Part shown: positions 12,267 through 25,200 of the stretch, in pieces
Layout: every line of letters begins with the position of its first letter
Position numbering within the stretch: position 1 is the first letter of the stretch
Source of the DNA: Channa striata
Taxonomy: Eukaryota; Chordata; Actinopteri; Anabantiformes; Channidae
DNA length: 64,000 nucleotides
Direction: 5' to 3'
Assembly: GCA_033026295.1 (NCBI GenBank)
Contig: CM065180.1
Coordinates: 22,237,023 to 22,301,022, forward strand
Position numbers and translations under genes: made by a program
The notes under the pieces: generated by a model
The model's input: the letters and a program-made list of their open reading frames with translations, nothing else
Told to the model about the DNA's origin: nothing
Databases searched by the model: none

Positions 12267-14302
12267 GTGAGTTTGCAGAATGGACCTAAAACTCACAATG
12301 AGCCGAGCATCTGGTTGCTGTTGGTGACTGGAATTCTTCAGGCTCTGCATCAATTGCAACTTTCCCAGTAAAGATGTTTCAGCATAAACAACATTCAAAC
12401 CTCAAACTGTAAGAGAATTTTGTTTGCTCCATGTATTAATTTTGAAAATGCAGCTAATCGTCGTCTCTTCAGTGACGTTTAAGTCAAATGATTCATGTAA
12501 GTGTTTTTCCGCTTCACCTTGTTGCATTTTGCTTTTCAACTTCAGAAAAGTGGCTGAAAAAATTTCCTATTTCAAGTTCCTTTCATATTTCTGGCGTCTC
12601 CACTGACATGAGTTGTGCACAAATTGAAAACACATCAAAAGCAGCAGATAGAAATGTGACGTGGAGGTGAGCTCTTGTCTGACTGCACCATTAGGAGAAA
12701 GGAAGGAGACAGTCTCAGAGGACAAAAGAAGCAGAAATAGAGAAGAGACAGATCGATGAGAGAGGGGACTGGTAAAGACGAGGTAGAGAGAGAAAGTCTT
12801 GGCGATGGGAGAGAGACAGAGTGATCATTTAAAAGGGAAAGTGTACAAAATGATGTGGAGCATGAAGGATGGACGGACTGGGAGAGAGGCTGTTGAAAGG
12901 TCACGTGTGCTCCTCTCCTTTTCTTTCCCTCCTTTACCCTTCATCTCCTCCCATCGCTCAGTCTCTCCTTTTGTCCTCACAGTATACATCTCTTTTCATC
13001 TCTCCCCCCCATCTCCCTCGTACTTCCTCCCTCTATCTCTCTCCATCAGCTTCAAAGAGCTGCCTCTGCTGGCAGACCTCAGGGGCACCTGCCTCTTGAG
13101 GTGGAATAATCCGTCCCCCCGCTGCGAGTGTGTGTGCATGTCTTTCTCTGGTTTCAGTGGACAAATTGTGTTCAACACCATCAGGACATTTTAGACGTTC
13201 CTCACAACTTCAAAGGCCTGTTGGAGTGTTACGAGTTGGTCTCAGAATTAAAGTTAATTAGCATCCGATAGAAATATGTGTTTAAATGTTTATTGTTCAA
13301 ACGTTACAGAACTTAGTTAGAAGCTACAAAATAACCACAAAGACTCAAAAAGGGACCGAGAAGGTAAAGATGACAACTTAGATGTAAAAGAGCCACAAAC
13401 AGCCTGAAAAATACACACGAAAAAGCACCTTATCGCCCCCAAAAAATAGACACAAAACTCAGTGGCCAAAAATATTAATGCGATTATAAATGGCGACCAC
13501 AAGTATTTCAGAAATGACCAAAAAGAGACACACAACAATAATAATTCCACATTGACACATGGGTGATGGGGCGTCTGTGTGCAGCTGGACTCGGAAACCA
13601 AGCAGGTGAAGCTGCAGCGGGTCGTTCTGCTCGTGGATTCACTCTGAAAGCGAGATGATGCTGCGCGGCTCCCTGTGACCTTTACATCCAAACTGAATCT
13701 ACGTGTGTGTGTGTGTCTGTGAAAGTGCACATCTGTGTGTTTCTGTGTGTAGGTGGTCGATGACTGCACAGCAGCATGCGCTCAGATTAGATTAGAGGTT
13801 ATAGGTCACATTCAGACCCCCCCCCCCCACACACACACACACAAACACACACAAACACACATACACAATAACAAGACAAAGAAAGTACAAATGAGACCAT
13901 TGCAGCATTTGTGGTCATTTTGTTTGTTTTTTTATCATTTGTGTGTTTATTGGTCATTTTTAATAGCTTGTCTCCATTTTTTTTTTATCTTTTTGGGATC
14001 TTTATGCAGCTTTTGGTGATCATTTTGGGAAAAAAACAAAAACATTAACTCTCACATAGATGTTTCATAAAGATGTTCCAGTTTTTGTCCAGTAGCTCAG
14101 TTCATGTAATCCAGTCACGACAGTAAGGTTAATATTACAACTTGGTCAATATTCCCAGTGGGCCAGGTTATACTTGTGTTTTTTTGAGATTTTTATTTTT
14201 TTATGCGGTTTTTAATGAAAACAATTAAATTGGTGGAGGGGAACACATTGAGGTCAACAAGCAGAAAAGAGCTGAATCATCAACATCAAAGACTGTATCC
14301 TC

Positions 14303-14328
14303 AACACACACACACACACACACACACT
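14303..14328. repeat. (CA)n microsatellite
   Basis: CA run about 130 bases before a (GT)n run at 14460-14495. The two are in inverted relation and could pair in single-stranded form. Confidence 0.95.
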
Positions 14329-14453
14329 GAGTGAATTAGTGTGTAGCGGTTTTTATCCACAGCTGAACTTCATCAGATGGAGGGTTACTGTACAGTAAAT
14401 GTCTAACGGCCACTTTTCCCCTTCATCTCTTTCCTCTAGATGGATCCATGACA

Positions 14454-14459
<6 letters not shown>

Positions 14460-14495
<36 letters not shown>
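14460..14495. repeat. (GT)n microsatellite
   Basis: About 18 GT units followed by a G-rich stretch. Confidence 0.95.
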
Positions 14496-14496
<1 letters not shown>

Positions 14497-15626
14497 AGGA
14501 GAGGGGTGGGGGGGTATTGATCAGTGGGCGTGTTGAGAAGGAAGCCGAACTGCCGCAGCTCCACCTCTGCCACTCACACACAAACTCCAGGCCGAATAAA
14601 GATTGAACTACTTCTTCAGGTGTATTGTGTGTGAACCACTGCTACAGGCGGTCGTGCTGCTAATTGATCGGCTGCTTTCTGCCACACTGCTGTAGTAAAG
14701 CCTTCAGGTGACTCTTTCAAATCACATGATCTGACACACAAAACAAAAAACAGAGAAAACAAAACATGATTTTTTTCCTTTCTCTACCCAACACTAAAGA
14801 AAAAACTGAGTCATATGATTAACTAATGGGATATAAGGTTTGATTCAGCTCTAACATGTTCAGGGTTAATGGATATGATTAGAAAATGTATGATAATTTA
14901 AATTTACATTGTGATGTTAAATATATATTAATGCTTATAGGCAAAAACAGCCTGAGGTCAGATGTATATTTTTTGTAAATTATATGTATTTGTAATTCAT
15001 GAAAGCAACTTTTTACAAGCCCTGTATAATAAGTAATGTCTGCCCCATCATTAACACCTCACATGTCTAGTTAATGACGGGCTGCAGTGAGCAGTCATTC
15101 CCATTATCTCTCACTCTGCACATGTTATTTGTTGATAAAATGTCATAATACAGTAGAAAAATATTTTGTGTAGTCAGAGAACATGTGTTCTATTCGAAAA
15201 AGCTGCAGTGACAACAAATTTGGAATTATTTAAGGCTGGGGCTTTTTCACTTTATGAAAAATTGCTATTTACTATTGGTACTATTTACTATTTACATACA
15301 TACATATAAATGTGTACATGTATATACGTACACACACACAAATATACAAGACGTCAGTATATACACTATATATACTGTATATATGTATAATGTCATACAG
15401 ACTTCTTAATTTATAATGAGGGGTAGCTGTAGTGGCCTTGGTGAATTCAGCAAAAATGACGGTTATTATTATAACAAACATTAATTATCGTTTGTCTTTT
15501 GGTGTGATCTCGTTTTTGTGCCGCCCTCTGCCGGATAAATTGAAGAACTACACCCTGCTCCCATGATGCACCACGTCACTTAATTCCCACAATCCTCTGC
15601 GGCGAAATCCTCCTGCACCGGGCAAG

Positions 15627-17655
15627 ATGGCGGACAGACCAGGTGAGGCGCGGCGCTCTCTGCTCGAATAATGACACATTTCCTCTGCGTCGTGCAGCGA
15701 TGTGGGTTTATGTCGCGCGTGTTTCGGGGTTTTGTGTCGTTCTCCGTCAGACCGACCGACAACCGTCGCCTGGGCGTGTTTGTCCGGCTGCAGGCCGCGG
15801 TCGGTCGGTCCGTCGAGTCAAGGACTTTCCGTGTCATTGGCCCATTTTCGGTTGACACGGATTTTTGAGACGCGTTCACACATTCTCCATCAGATTCCAC
15901 GATGCCGAATGTTCCGGTTGTTTCCCGGTTTGGACGAACGCGGTGTTGTCAGGTTGTGGTTGTTTAATTCAAACTGTGTTTCCGTTTGTCAGCAGCCTGC
16001 GAATCGAGCTCCAGTCTCTAAAAGACTCAGCTAGAGATGGTGTTTTTACTTTCCACCCTCATGGATTTATTCTCTACATCTGAATCACAGTCAATCGACA
16101 GAAAATTAATCAGCAGCGATTTTTCTGTGAACTGAGTGAGATTTGGATTTGCACAAACTGTTGATTCACATAAAAAAAGCCCAGGTTGATCGTTGTTCCT
16201 CGACTAGATTTGCATAATTTAAAGGCACAAGGAGAAATTGAATGTATTGATTTGTCTTTAATGTTAAAACCAGCTAACAGCAAACCGTCAGAGGTTGTTT
16301 TTGAAATTATGTCACTTAGTGTTTCTAATGTTGTCTCATAGGAGAAATGCATTTGTGTCACTGCACCAATCCTTGTACTATTACCATTTTCATAGACAGA
16401 TTATACTGTTCAGTACATTAGCAAACTTTAGGGTTGTATGTAAAGATTGTTTTTAGTCATAGTCAGCTGATTGTCATACTTAAGACATTTTTATGTCTAT
16501 ATACCCCTGCATATTTAGCTTACAATAAAGCTTTGTTTTAATAATTTGCTGTAAAATTAAACATCTTTTTAGAATAGCTGATAAATTCTTCACAAAAACA
16601 TGTAAGCTATAGTATTTAATCATGCTTCTTTTGTATGAGCAATATTGCAAAACCCAGAGATATTAAAGTTTACTAACAGAAGACAAAGAGAACTTGCCTG
16701 ATACTCACACTACATGTGAGCAGCCTGAGCAGCATTGGTTTGTCTGGATAAATACCTACTGCTACAGTGACAAATAGGAGTTTACAATAATACTGATTTT
16801 TTTTTTAGAACTTCCTACAAATATTTTTTCATCTTATCATAGGTGGTCATTGGTCAGTTATTGCTTACTTGTTGAAACAAGTACTGTTGTCTGCCTCATT
16901 TATCGCAAATGACTCGGGCTGCAGCGTGTTTGTAGAAATGTATAATGAAGCGGCTGTGCTGTCTCCACCTGTGACTAGTTCCCGTGGCTGACAAGCGACT
17001 GATGGATGTGAAGCTGGGCGAGCTGGGCACCTGGCTTGGAGGTCGTGACTTCACCCCCAACGGCATCATCTCAGCCATCCGAAGGGGTGAGGACACCTGG
17101 CGTCTTTAAGTTTCAGCAGAATAGGAACTCACAAGTTTTTAAAATCCCTTATTTCACCTGTGCTTTCACTCCGCTTTCTCCTCCAGGCCACGACAGGTAC
17201 TACAACAAGTACATTAATGTCAGAAAGGGAGGCATCGGTGGCATAGCCATGCTGCTGGCCGGCTACGTGGTCATCAGCTACGTGTGGGAGTACGACCACA
17301 TCAGTAAGTCCTGCATACTCATTTTACCATTTAAAATGTCCTTCCTCTTGCCACAATGGGCTGAATTTTAATGTCCTCCTCTAGAGTTTTGTCAGCTGCT
17401 GGACTACGATTTAGAACTTGACATCAACTATTTCATTGTACATTTTTGTGAGAATTTAACAGTAAGATTAAATGAACAGTGTTTTAATGTTGGTATGACT
17501 GAACTGAAGCTTTATTTGGACCTTCTGACTTTACCTCCCAGTGTGGACCTTTGGATTCAGCAGGTCACTTTTGAACTGAGTATCAAACTAGCTAAAATAC
17601 ATGTTTTACATCCTCTTGTTTTTCAGAGCACGATCGCTGGAGGAAGTACCACTGA
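15627..17655 (+). CDS. atp5mf: ATP synthase membrane subunit f, mitochondrial
   Basis: A small subunit of the membrane Fo part of mitochondrial ATP synthase in the inner membrane; it supports complex assembly and dimer architecture. There are four coding exons: 15627-15642, 16979-17086, 17187-17303 and 17627-17655. All introns are GT-AG and the model totals 270 bases, giving 89 residues, close to the vertebrate length. The protein begins MADRPVPVADKRLMDVKLGE, as in mammalian subunit f. It has a matrix-facing N-terminal half, including LGTWLGGRDFTPNGI. A single membrane helix at about residues 57-76 (GGIAMLLAGYVVISYVWEY) is followed by a short basic tail, KHDRWRKYH. There is no cleavable presequence, as known for this subunit. 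The first exon encodes only five complete codons. The gene is tail to tail with cpsf4, as I recall for mammals. Confidence 0.97.
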
Positions 17656-17756
17656 ACCTCCTCAGCAGCTTTCAAACCTTCAGGGGCTGATTTCCTGGTT
17701 CCTACTGCTCTTTCTACCCTCAGCTCTGTTGTGTTAATATGTGACTGTTGTGACCA

Positions 17757-17762
17757 ATAAAC
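17757..17762 (+). terminator. atp5mf: atp5mf polyadenylation signal
   Basis: Canonical AATAAA about 100 bases after the stop codon, followed by a T-rich stretch. It implies a very short 3'UTR. Confidence 0.8.
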
Positions 17763-18015
17763 AATTTAAACATGTATCTCTTGGGTGTAGATTTAGCTGC
17801 ATGTCAATTTAATCTGTCAGTAATGGCTAAAATTCATAAATCAGGTTCAATGTGGTCAGGATCAAATGGGCTTTCCTCACATTGAAATAAAGTTAGTGTC
17901 ATATGCTGCACATGCTGCGTTTGAAGCCCTAAACCCACGTAAGGCTTCATCCATCACTAGTATGTGGACACACTTAATGAACAGTGGCTATTGTACTATT
18001 GTAGTAGCAAGAACA

Positions 18016-18021
18016 TTTATT
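18016..18021 (-). terminator. cpsf4: Possible cpsf4 polyadenylation signal
   Basis: TTTATT on the plus strand is AATAAA on the cpsf4 strand, about 650 bases past the stop. If used, the poly(A) sites of cpsf4 and atp5mf would lie only about 250 bases apart, facing each other. Confidence 0.35.
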
Positions 18022-18670
18022 TTTTTTTACAAATAATCCAGATTGTGAGTGATCACATTGGGTCTGCTATCAAAACAATGACACCTACATTTCTATTCAT
18101 CTCCAACCGTATTTCAAGTTTCTTTATCCATAACACAGGCAGACACTTATGTCTGAAAGATCGGGTGTGTTTAGACCTAAAAACCTTGGGCCTATGTTTA
18201 GGATTTTAAAAGTAGCTGAATGGGGTAAAAATGTGACCGGTGCTGTATAGCACAAAACATTTCAGAGCAGATTCGAGGTCCTATTAAATACTATATAAAC
18301 AGTTTTAGTTGGGTGTTTATCAAATTCCACATTCTGAGATTTACTAGAGTCGGCAGAGCTGAAGCAGTGGTCTGGTTTCACACATAATCTGAAGAATCTT
18401 ATTAGCCACATGCTGCAGACTGGATACTCAGTGTGACCTATTTAAATGCCTGCTTCTTCAGACAAACCCACAAACTGGGATGTTCAACTACGTCGAAGCT
18501 GACCACAGTGTCCTCGGGGTTTCTTTGTCATGTGTCCAAAGTTTGAAAAAGGCAACAGTCTTAAAGTCCAACACCAGTCTGTGGCGCACAGGGGCTTCCT
18601 CTCTTTGCCTGCTCGCGTCAGGGAAGCGAGCTGCAGCACTGTGGTGGTACGTGAGCCTCGTGGCCGAGGG

Positions 18671-21057
18671 TCACTGTCCACTCAGGAAGGCAAGGTGGCC
18701 TTTGGTGCATTTGTTGGCATAGTGGCCCTTCTCACCACACTGCAGAAAGACAAGACAAAAAAAGAATACTTCTTATTTCTGAACAAGAGGATGATAACAG
18801 CAACAATTTTATTCACAGTTTACAGGCACCTTATTGCCATTTAAAAACACACAAATGTACCTTATATATTTTAATTTCTTCATTTAATTGTATATCTTTA
18901 TTAACTCCTGCTTTAAAGTAGCTAAAGTCAGTTTTGAGATTTGTTTCTCAGACAGGTATGAGAATAGATGTTCGGAGAACTTACCTTGTAGCAGGTGACC
19001 TGGTCCAGAGGTCGAGGCCCTCTGTTAGCAATCAGGTTATTTTGCTGAACAGCATTTGTTGCTGTGTTGTTCTGAGGTCGCTGACCTGGAGTGGTGTTGG
19101 TCAGCTGGATTAGAGAGAGCGACGAGCGGCCGATGGTAGGCACGGGCTTCAAGATGAAACAACAGAAAATAAACTTCAGTAGAAGTTCTACGCAGTTTCA
19201 CATAGCCTTAAAAAACACCACAGCCCTGCTCTCATGTTGAAACTAAAAATGGTGTTAAATGGGAAGTGTCTGAATGAATCTGCACAGTGACTTACCACAC
19301 GCATGTACAGATGTTGTCTTTGTGTCTCTTACCTTTGTCTGGTTCTGAGTTTGCTGTGATAGTGGAGGCTGTTCAGAAGCTCCCATAGGCAACTCGAAAC
19401 GCGGACTGCAGAAAAACACATCACAGTTACATTTACACAACTGAACAGTGAAGGGGGCAACGTGGTGGTGCAGTTGTTAAACAAATATGACAATGAAATC
19501 ATGTAGGAATCTTTAAAAAAAGGAAAGCTTACTGCATAAATTTACAGGATTTTCCTTCTGGACAGAAGCCCACCAGGTAATTTACACAGATCACTCTTCT
19601 TGTGTGTCTGTGTCTGCAGTCAGGACCTGAGGAAGGTGGACACAAGGTTGAGGAAAGGAATAGATGAATAGACAGGGCTTTTCAGACAAGCAGAATAAGG
19701 TCTTTTGTTAAACGTACCATGTTTGCAGAAGCCTCTGTCGTACCACGGACAGTCTTTGATCTTAGACTCTGGATCGATGTGCAGGAATGGACACTCCTTG
19801 TTGCTACACTCACCTGTGCGGGTCGACAGACATGAAGAGAGACAAGAAGAGCGTGACAGTCATCTGACAAAGGCAGCAGAATGAAGGAGGAAATATGTTT
19901 CTGTGTGAGTTTGAGAAAGTCAACGAACCAAACTTGGAGTAGAAGTAACATTCAGGCATCTTGGTCATGTCGTATTCATGGAGGAACTCGCACTGGTCTC
20001 CCTTCTTACACAGCCCTCTGAGCCAGTGCTTACACACCACTGTTTTCTCTCCACTGATGTGACGGAACGGACACATCCCCCCTGAGAGTAGGAACGAAAA
20101 CAGAAGCACAGCAGAATATTCCTTTCAATAAATCCGTATGACTTTACAATGTCAGTCCAGTATATGCAGGTATTCTTATCATGCACGGAATAACAAAGTG
20201 GTTTTTAAACGCTGTCTCCTTATATTGTGTTCTTACCTTTCAGACACGCTGCTCTCATGAAGAACTCACACACAGCGGAGCCGGATTCTGCAGGGAAACA
20301 CATTAAATACGTTTTTAGTAAAAACAAGAGCCTGACGACACACACAGGTGGCAGGAACAGGGTCACAGCAGCATGCAATGCAATCATCTGCTGGAAGTTG
20401 GTCTGATGGTTTTATTATAGATTTAGAAACTGACAGAAGAACAGAATGAAATCATCCTGCTTTGTTCGTGATTTGTAGTGACTTTTTGCTCCAATTGTAT
20501 GTATCATGAATACACTTTGTTATTGTTGGTAGTTCCTGTAATATTATTTATTTGTCATTTAATAAAAACATCCAATAACTGAGTGTTCATCGCCGTGTCT
20601 GTGAATGACACCGACGCTTTTTAACTGGCCCCATCTCCCACCGAACCGAAGGTGCTTCAGAGACGCTCGGACACTGTTGCCTTGTCGATCACACGCTGGT
20701 TACCGTTTGTTTTCGAACTCGCTGTTGCCGTTAAGCAACTAACCAGGTACCTGCCGGGTACCTGGTGTCGTCCGAATGAAAAGGGGTTTCACGCCGACAT
20801 AAACGTTTTCCTTCCCCAAAAAACAATAAAAAGAAAGAATAGATTCTGGCGATGACGACCCGCTGTTTGGTTTGAATAAAGTGCGTCTAATGACGTGATC
20901 CAGACGTGCCACTTTCAGGACTCGGAGAACTAGCACTAGCGCCCAAGCACTTACTGTCCATGCCGGGGAAAGGCAAAGGCTGCGCTCCCAGCTGCTGCTC
21001 CACCGCCAGCTCCAAGTCGAATTTGATGTGGTCCACGTTAGCCAGAATCTCCTGCAT
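18671..21057 (-). CDS. cpsf4: Cleavage and polyadenylation specificity factor subunit 4 (CPSF30)
   Basis: The zinc-finger RNA-binding subunit of CPSF that recognises the AAUAAA signal in pre-mRNA 3'-end formation; it acts in the nucleus with WDR33, CPSF1 and FIP1. There are eight coding exons: 20955-21057, 20237-20287, 19929-20081, 19718-19813, 19533-19626, 19333-19405, 18985-19146 and 18671-18739. They total 801 bases, 266 residues, against about 269 in human. Five CCCH fingers are intact at about residues 41-59, 68-86, 96-114, 124-142 and 148-166. A linker with SLIQLTNT follows. The C-terminal CCHC zinc knuckle is C242-X2-C245-X4-H250-X4-C255 and is split by the last intron. The start MQEILANVDHIKFDLE matches the mammalian N-terminus. 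The linker around residues 167-235 is the least conserved part, rich in Gln/Asn/Pro. Confidence 0.97.
20742..20766. repeat. Perfect 10-bp palindrome arms in cpsf4 intron 1
   Basis: ACCAGGTACC and GGTACCTGGT are exact reverse complements separated by TGCCG, and each arm contains a KpnI-type GGTACC. The palindrome lies in a local GC-rich patch (20580-20880) of the first intron. Confidence 0.85.
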
Positions 21058-21260
21058 GTCTGCGTTAGTTGCCCGTCCTCTCGTCAAAGAAACGCCAGCG
21101 AGCTTGAAGTTGAGCTAGTTAGCTACCTAGCTAGCAGTTTCTGCATCAGCCAGCTAAAGCGGCTAACGAGGCTAGCCGCGCAAACACGACACGCTGTGGA
21201 CAATGAGCGCCGAGAAAAACGCAAGAAACTGCAGTTTCCTTTGTAACTTTGTGTAACTGT
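21058..21260 (-). promoter_or_regulatory. cpsf4: cpsf4 promoter/5'UTR with clustered GCTAG-type motifs
   Basis: Just upstream of the cpsf4 ATG, overlapping copies of GCTAG, CTAGC and GCTAAC occur from about 21110 to 21180. They are followed by a GC-rich stretch. The spacing fits a TATA-less housekeeping promoter; the function of the motif cluster is unknown to me. Confidence 0.4.
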
Positions 21261-22193
21261 TCAGTCAAACTCCACCAACTCCGGCTGCTCGTTCAGATCT
21301 TGGTTTCCTGGCTCCTTATTCCGAACGGGGGATGCGAACCGCGCACGCCGACCTCTGAACTGACGGTGGAAGGCACGAGCAAACGAATTCCGAGCGGTTC
21401 GATGAAGTCGGCAGCACAAATCAGGAAAACTAATCAATACAAATAGAGAGTACGTACCAAAAATACATGTAGAAATCAGAAATGACTTTACTTTATTCAT
21501 GTAGAGGCACATTCTGTTTGTATTTAGTTTTCTATAAAATAAGAGAATTCTAATTGAATAAGCTTAATACGTAACTCAGTATTTTAAATTAAGTAAAACT
21601 TAATGCCAATTGTCCTGTCTTCCATGTAGCTAAAACTAAAATTGCTTTATGTATTTATGAGATAACACGTTTCTTAAAAAAAACTTAATACCAGACACAA
21701 GGTCACTAGATAAATTACATCTTTAGTTTAATTGCAAGATTTGTCACATTTGAATATTTGCAGTTTACAACACAATTGTAAAGTGTTTACAGCCAAATAC
21801 TATGAGGGATGTGGATTACATAACAGTATTTCTACAGCTCTTAATTCAACTTGACAGTTTAGGTCCGAATAACCAGATTTGGCTGACATCTTAATTTTTG
21901 TAGACATATGCTGTCCCTGCAGGACAAATCCTACCACTTCTATAATATTCCACATTTTCCTCATGTTATCAAGCAGTTGATATTTTTGAGTGGATGGATT
22001 ATTTTAGTAAACTCTTATTATCCATCTCAATCTTCCTTTGGATCTGCTGTTCTGCACAGAAATGTCTCCATAAAGACAAATCTCTTCCAATCTTTAGCTG
22101 TGTCAGTACGTACTGTCATGGTTTGAGCAGTGACAGATTTAACATATATCCATTCAAATAAAGACTCCAAACACCAGAACTGGTATAATAACG
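21261..22193. other. Intergenic spacer cpsf4-shmt1
   Basis: About 0.9 kb of AT-rich sequence between the cpsf4 promoter and the shmt1 polyadenylation site. I see no gene, clear repeat or conserved motif. Confidence 0.6.
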
Positions 22194-22199
22194 TTTATT
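22194..22199 (-). terminator. shmt1: shmt1 polyadenylation signal
   Basis: AATAAA on the minus strand only about 40 bases after the TAG stop, giving an unusually short 3'UTR. A longer 3'UTR using later signals cannot be excluded. Confidence 0.6.
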
Positions 22200-22238
22200 C
22201 ATCAGTCCAGGAGGCTTTGGGTTTTCAGCTGCTGCCCT

Positions 22239-25200
22239 CTACAGCTCAGGCATTCCTGGCATGGGAAACTGACCGGCAAAAGCCTCCACCTCAGCCCTGA
22301 TCTCTGCTACTCGCTGCTGGAACTTTTCTCCCTGGGACAGGGCCTGGATAAACTCCTTCAGAGTGGCCTTAGGTTCCTGGCTTCTCTGGATTTCCAAAGT
22401 CAGCTCAATACCTGCCAGGGAAGGGGCACAATGCTCAGCTCTCAGATTTCAGCGCCGTTTTCATCATTACAGATTGGCAGATGGCTCAAAACACTATGAT
22501 GCCTAGAAGGCTGCATTCACACAATATTTTAATATTTTATATTTTTAGTTTACCTGAGGATGGTGATAATGTCAAAGTTGTGCTATCCTGTGTTTGAGTT
22601 TTCCACTTACTGTGCTGTTATTTGGCATCTAATAATCTTTACACTACAATAAATGCAGTGATGTTTAAAGCAGCCACGATTGAACTAAAAATATCTGTAT
22701 TTGTATTCTCAGTATTAACTTTTTGTTTTGTTTTTTAATTACCCCTGTGAATGAACTCAGCCACCTTCCTGAAGTCATCCTGCACCAAGCCTCTAGAGGT
22801 CAGAGCTGGAGAGCCAAACCTCAGACCACTAGGGCGCAAAGCACTTTTATCCCCTACAAACAGAGCAATTAAAAAAAAGGAAAACGACATTAACAATGGC
22901 TACATCTCAAATTTAATTCAAAGAGACAAAGAGTACACTCACTGACCAACACACACAAAATACCTGGGCAGGTGTTCTTATTACATGCAATGGCACAGGC
23001 TTCCAGGACCTTCTCAGCTCGTCCTCCATCAGTTCCTTTGCTGCGCAGGTCCAGCAGGATCAAGTGGTTGTCAGAGCCACCTACAGAGGATGATGAATAA
23101 AACGTTTAATTGTTTATGTAATTTCTACTCTGCTGCGGCACCTAAATGTTCCGCTCTGAGTATCAAAAAAGTGTTAGCTAATGTCATCAGAAGACTCCAT
23201 ATTGATCAGAAAGGTGTCAGCTGCTTTTACCTAACCACTTTTGAAAGGTTCAGTAGGCATGTAGGGATATTTATGCTAGCAGACTTAAAGAACAATGTCA
23301 GTCATTTTCTTAATTATACACATGAAGATCATGTGGCTTTAAGCACGTTTTTTTTCCCCGTCTTTACTCTTGTCACAGATAAAGGATACAAATTTGCACA
23401 TAAACCATCACGTGTTGTTGATGATGTGGATGACCATTGTGAATTTTCATTACACCTGTGTGTGTGGAGAGACACCGCATCATGTCCCTTACCAGTGACA
23501 ATCTTGTATCCGTGGTCAATCAGGCTGCTAGACAGAGCTTTGCAGTTAGCAAGAACCTGCATCTGATAGGCCTTAAACTCTGGAGTCATGGCTTGTTTGA
23601 GAGCTACAGCAACACCTACCAGGCAAGAGGAAACAGAACGTAAATGAGACGTTTACTGGCGCAATTAAACAGCTGTCGAGATGAAACCAAGAGAACAAAG
23701 TCAAAAACTGGTAATCAGAGGTGAACCTGCAATAGCGTGATTGTGTGGTCCTCCCTGCAACCCAGGAAACACAGCCTGATTAATCAAAGACTCCAGGTTG
23801 TAAAGAGTCTCTTTCCCCTTGGCATCCACACTCCGAACACCTGGAGGAGGACAACAGGAAAACATAAAGGGAAGCTGGTGAAATGACAGAGTACCAGTAG
23901 ATCAGTATCTTCTGATCCTTTAATTAGATTTACAGGGTTTATTACCCGGGCTGATCGCGGCCTTTGGACAAAAGTGATCACTTGTATTCACATTTCTTCA
24001 CTGTATCACGTATTACTTACAGAATAACTTCACTTCATAAGGCTTGATTTGACACCTAAAATCCATCTCTCTGTAATACTTTGAAACTATTCGACAGTGT
24101 GAACCCAGTAATGTATTTTTTCTTTTCCTACTGGTATCAAAAAGTCTTAATGACAAAGCAAAGAAGTTGGTTTTGCCTTTCTACCTTTCCTGTAGAAGAT
24201 GATTCCAGCACGGCAGCCTCGCAGTGTCTTGTGTGTCGTCGTGGAAACGATATCACAATGCTCAAAAGGTGAGGGAACAACTCCAGCAGCCACCAGCCCA
24301 CTGATATGAGCCATGTCACCCATCAGATAGGCACCGTTCTCATTAGCAATCTGCTTTAGGCGGGCGTAGTCAAGGTTGCGAGAATGGCAGCTTGTTCCTG
24401 GAAAAATTAAACGAAAACATGACTATTTACATTTACTTATTGGATTTTGTTAAAAAAGACTTGTACCGTTTGAATTGTAATTGTGGCGAAGACTCGACAC
24501 TTCCGGTTTTATGAGATGCAAATTGCAGACTGGAATATAAGTTTTTCTCCCCGAGGATTGTTAGATATACACCTCATCACCATTTCTATGAGAATTCACG
24601 GATGTAGCTTTATGTCTTTATTAGAAGCCAAATGTTCAGAGTAAGAAAGTCAACGAATAATAGCAGTTGTCAGAATACACTGAGTGTGTGCGCATGCTGA
24701 AGGACCTGCAATGATGAGTTTGGGGTGGAACAGTCGAGCATTTTCTTGCAGTCTGTCATAGTCTATGTAGCCAGTTTCTGGATTCACCTAGAAACAGCAG
24801 AAGCATTATAACAAATTACACCAAAGTAGCTGCATGTGATATGCATAATCAAATTAAAAGGGGCCTGGCAGCTCAATGGGTAGAGCTTCAGGCAGAGATG
24901 CAGGAATCTGCCAGACTAAATCACAGCCCACGCACCCTGAGCAAGATACTCCTGCCACCTGTTGTACCCCACTGCTCCCGCCCGGGGGGATGGGTTAATC
25001 GCAGAGATTAAATTTCATTGTGACAGTCATTGCAGTCATTTTCATCTTCAGTTTAAAAAAGCCCGGCTCCTTAATTTCACTGCTTCACTTTCACTTCATA
25101 AAAAAAAAGTTTCCAGACCAGATCTGTTGGCATATTAGTGTCACAACTGTCTCTGCCTCATCCACAAACTGAACTAGCTTCATTTAACTCAGGCAAAAGA

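Larger units (their letters stand above)
5851..15600. other. Gene-poor interval of about 9.7 kb
   Basis: No protein I recognise occurs on either strand here. Open frames are short and non-homologous, and several follow simple repeats. Visible contents are a MITE-like element (about 6803-6946), SINE fragments (about 8881-9070 and 10035-10125), (CA)n runs (6167-6200, 9477-9498, 13830-13864, 14303-14328), a (GT)n run (14460-14495) and an AT-rich TATA/TACA block (15290-15400). One short plus-strand exon-like segment is at 12236-12266. The region could hold enhancers or a lncRNA, which I cannot judge from sequence alone. Confidence 0.6.

Noticed and set aside
13317..13769. 150-codon minus-strand open frame
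   Set aside because: Low-complexity His/Thr and Phe/Cys-rich text with no family resemblance; part of it is CA-repeat derived.
22985..23566. 193-codon plus-strand open frame across shmt1 introns
   Set aside because: It spans two minus-strand shmt1 exons and the intron between them, has no recognisable domain, and starts inside an exon.
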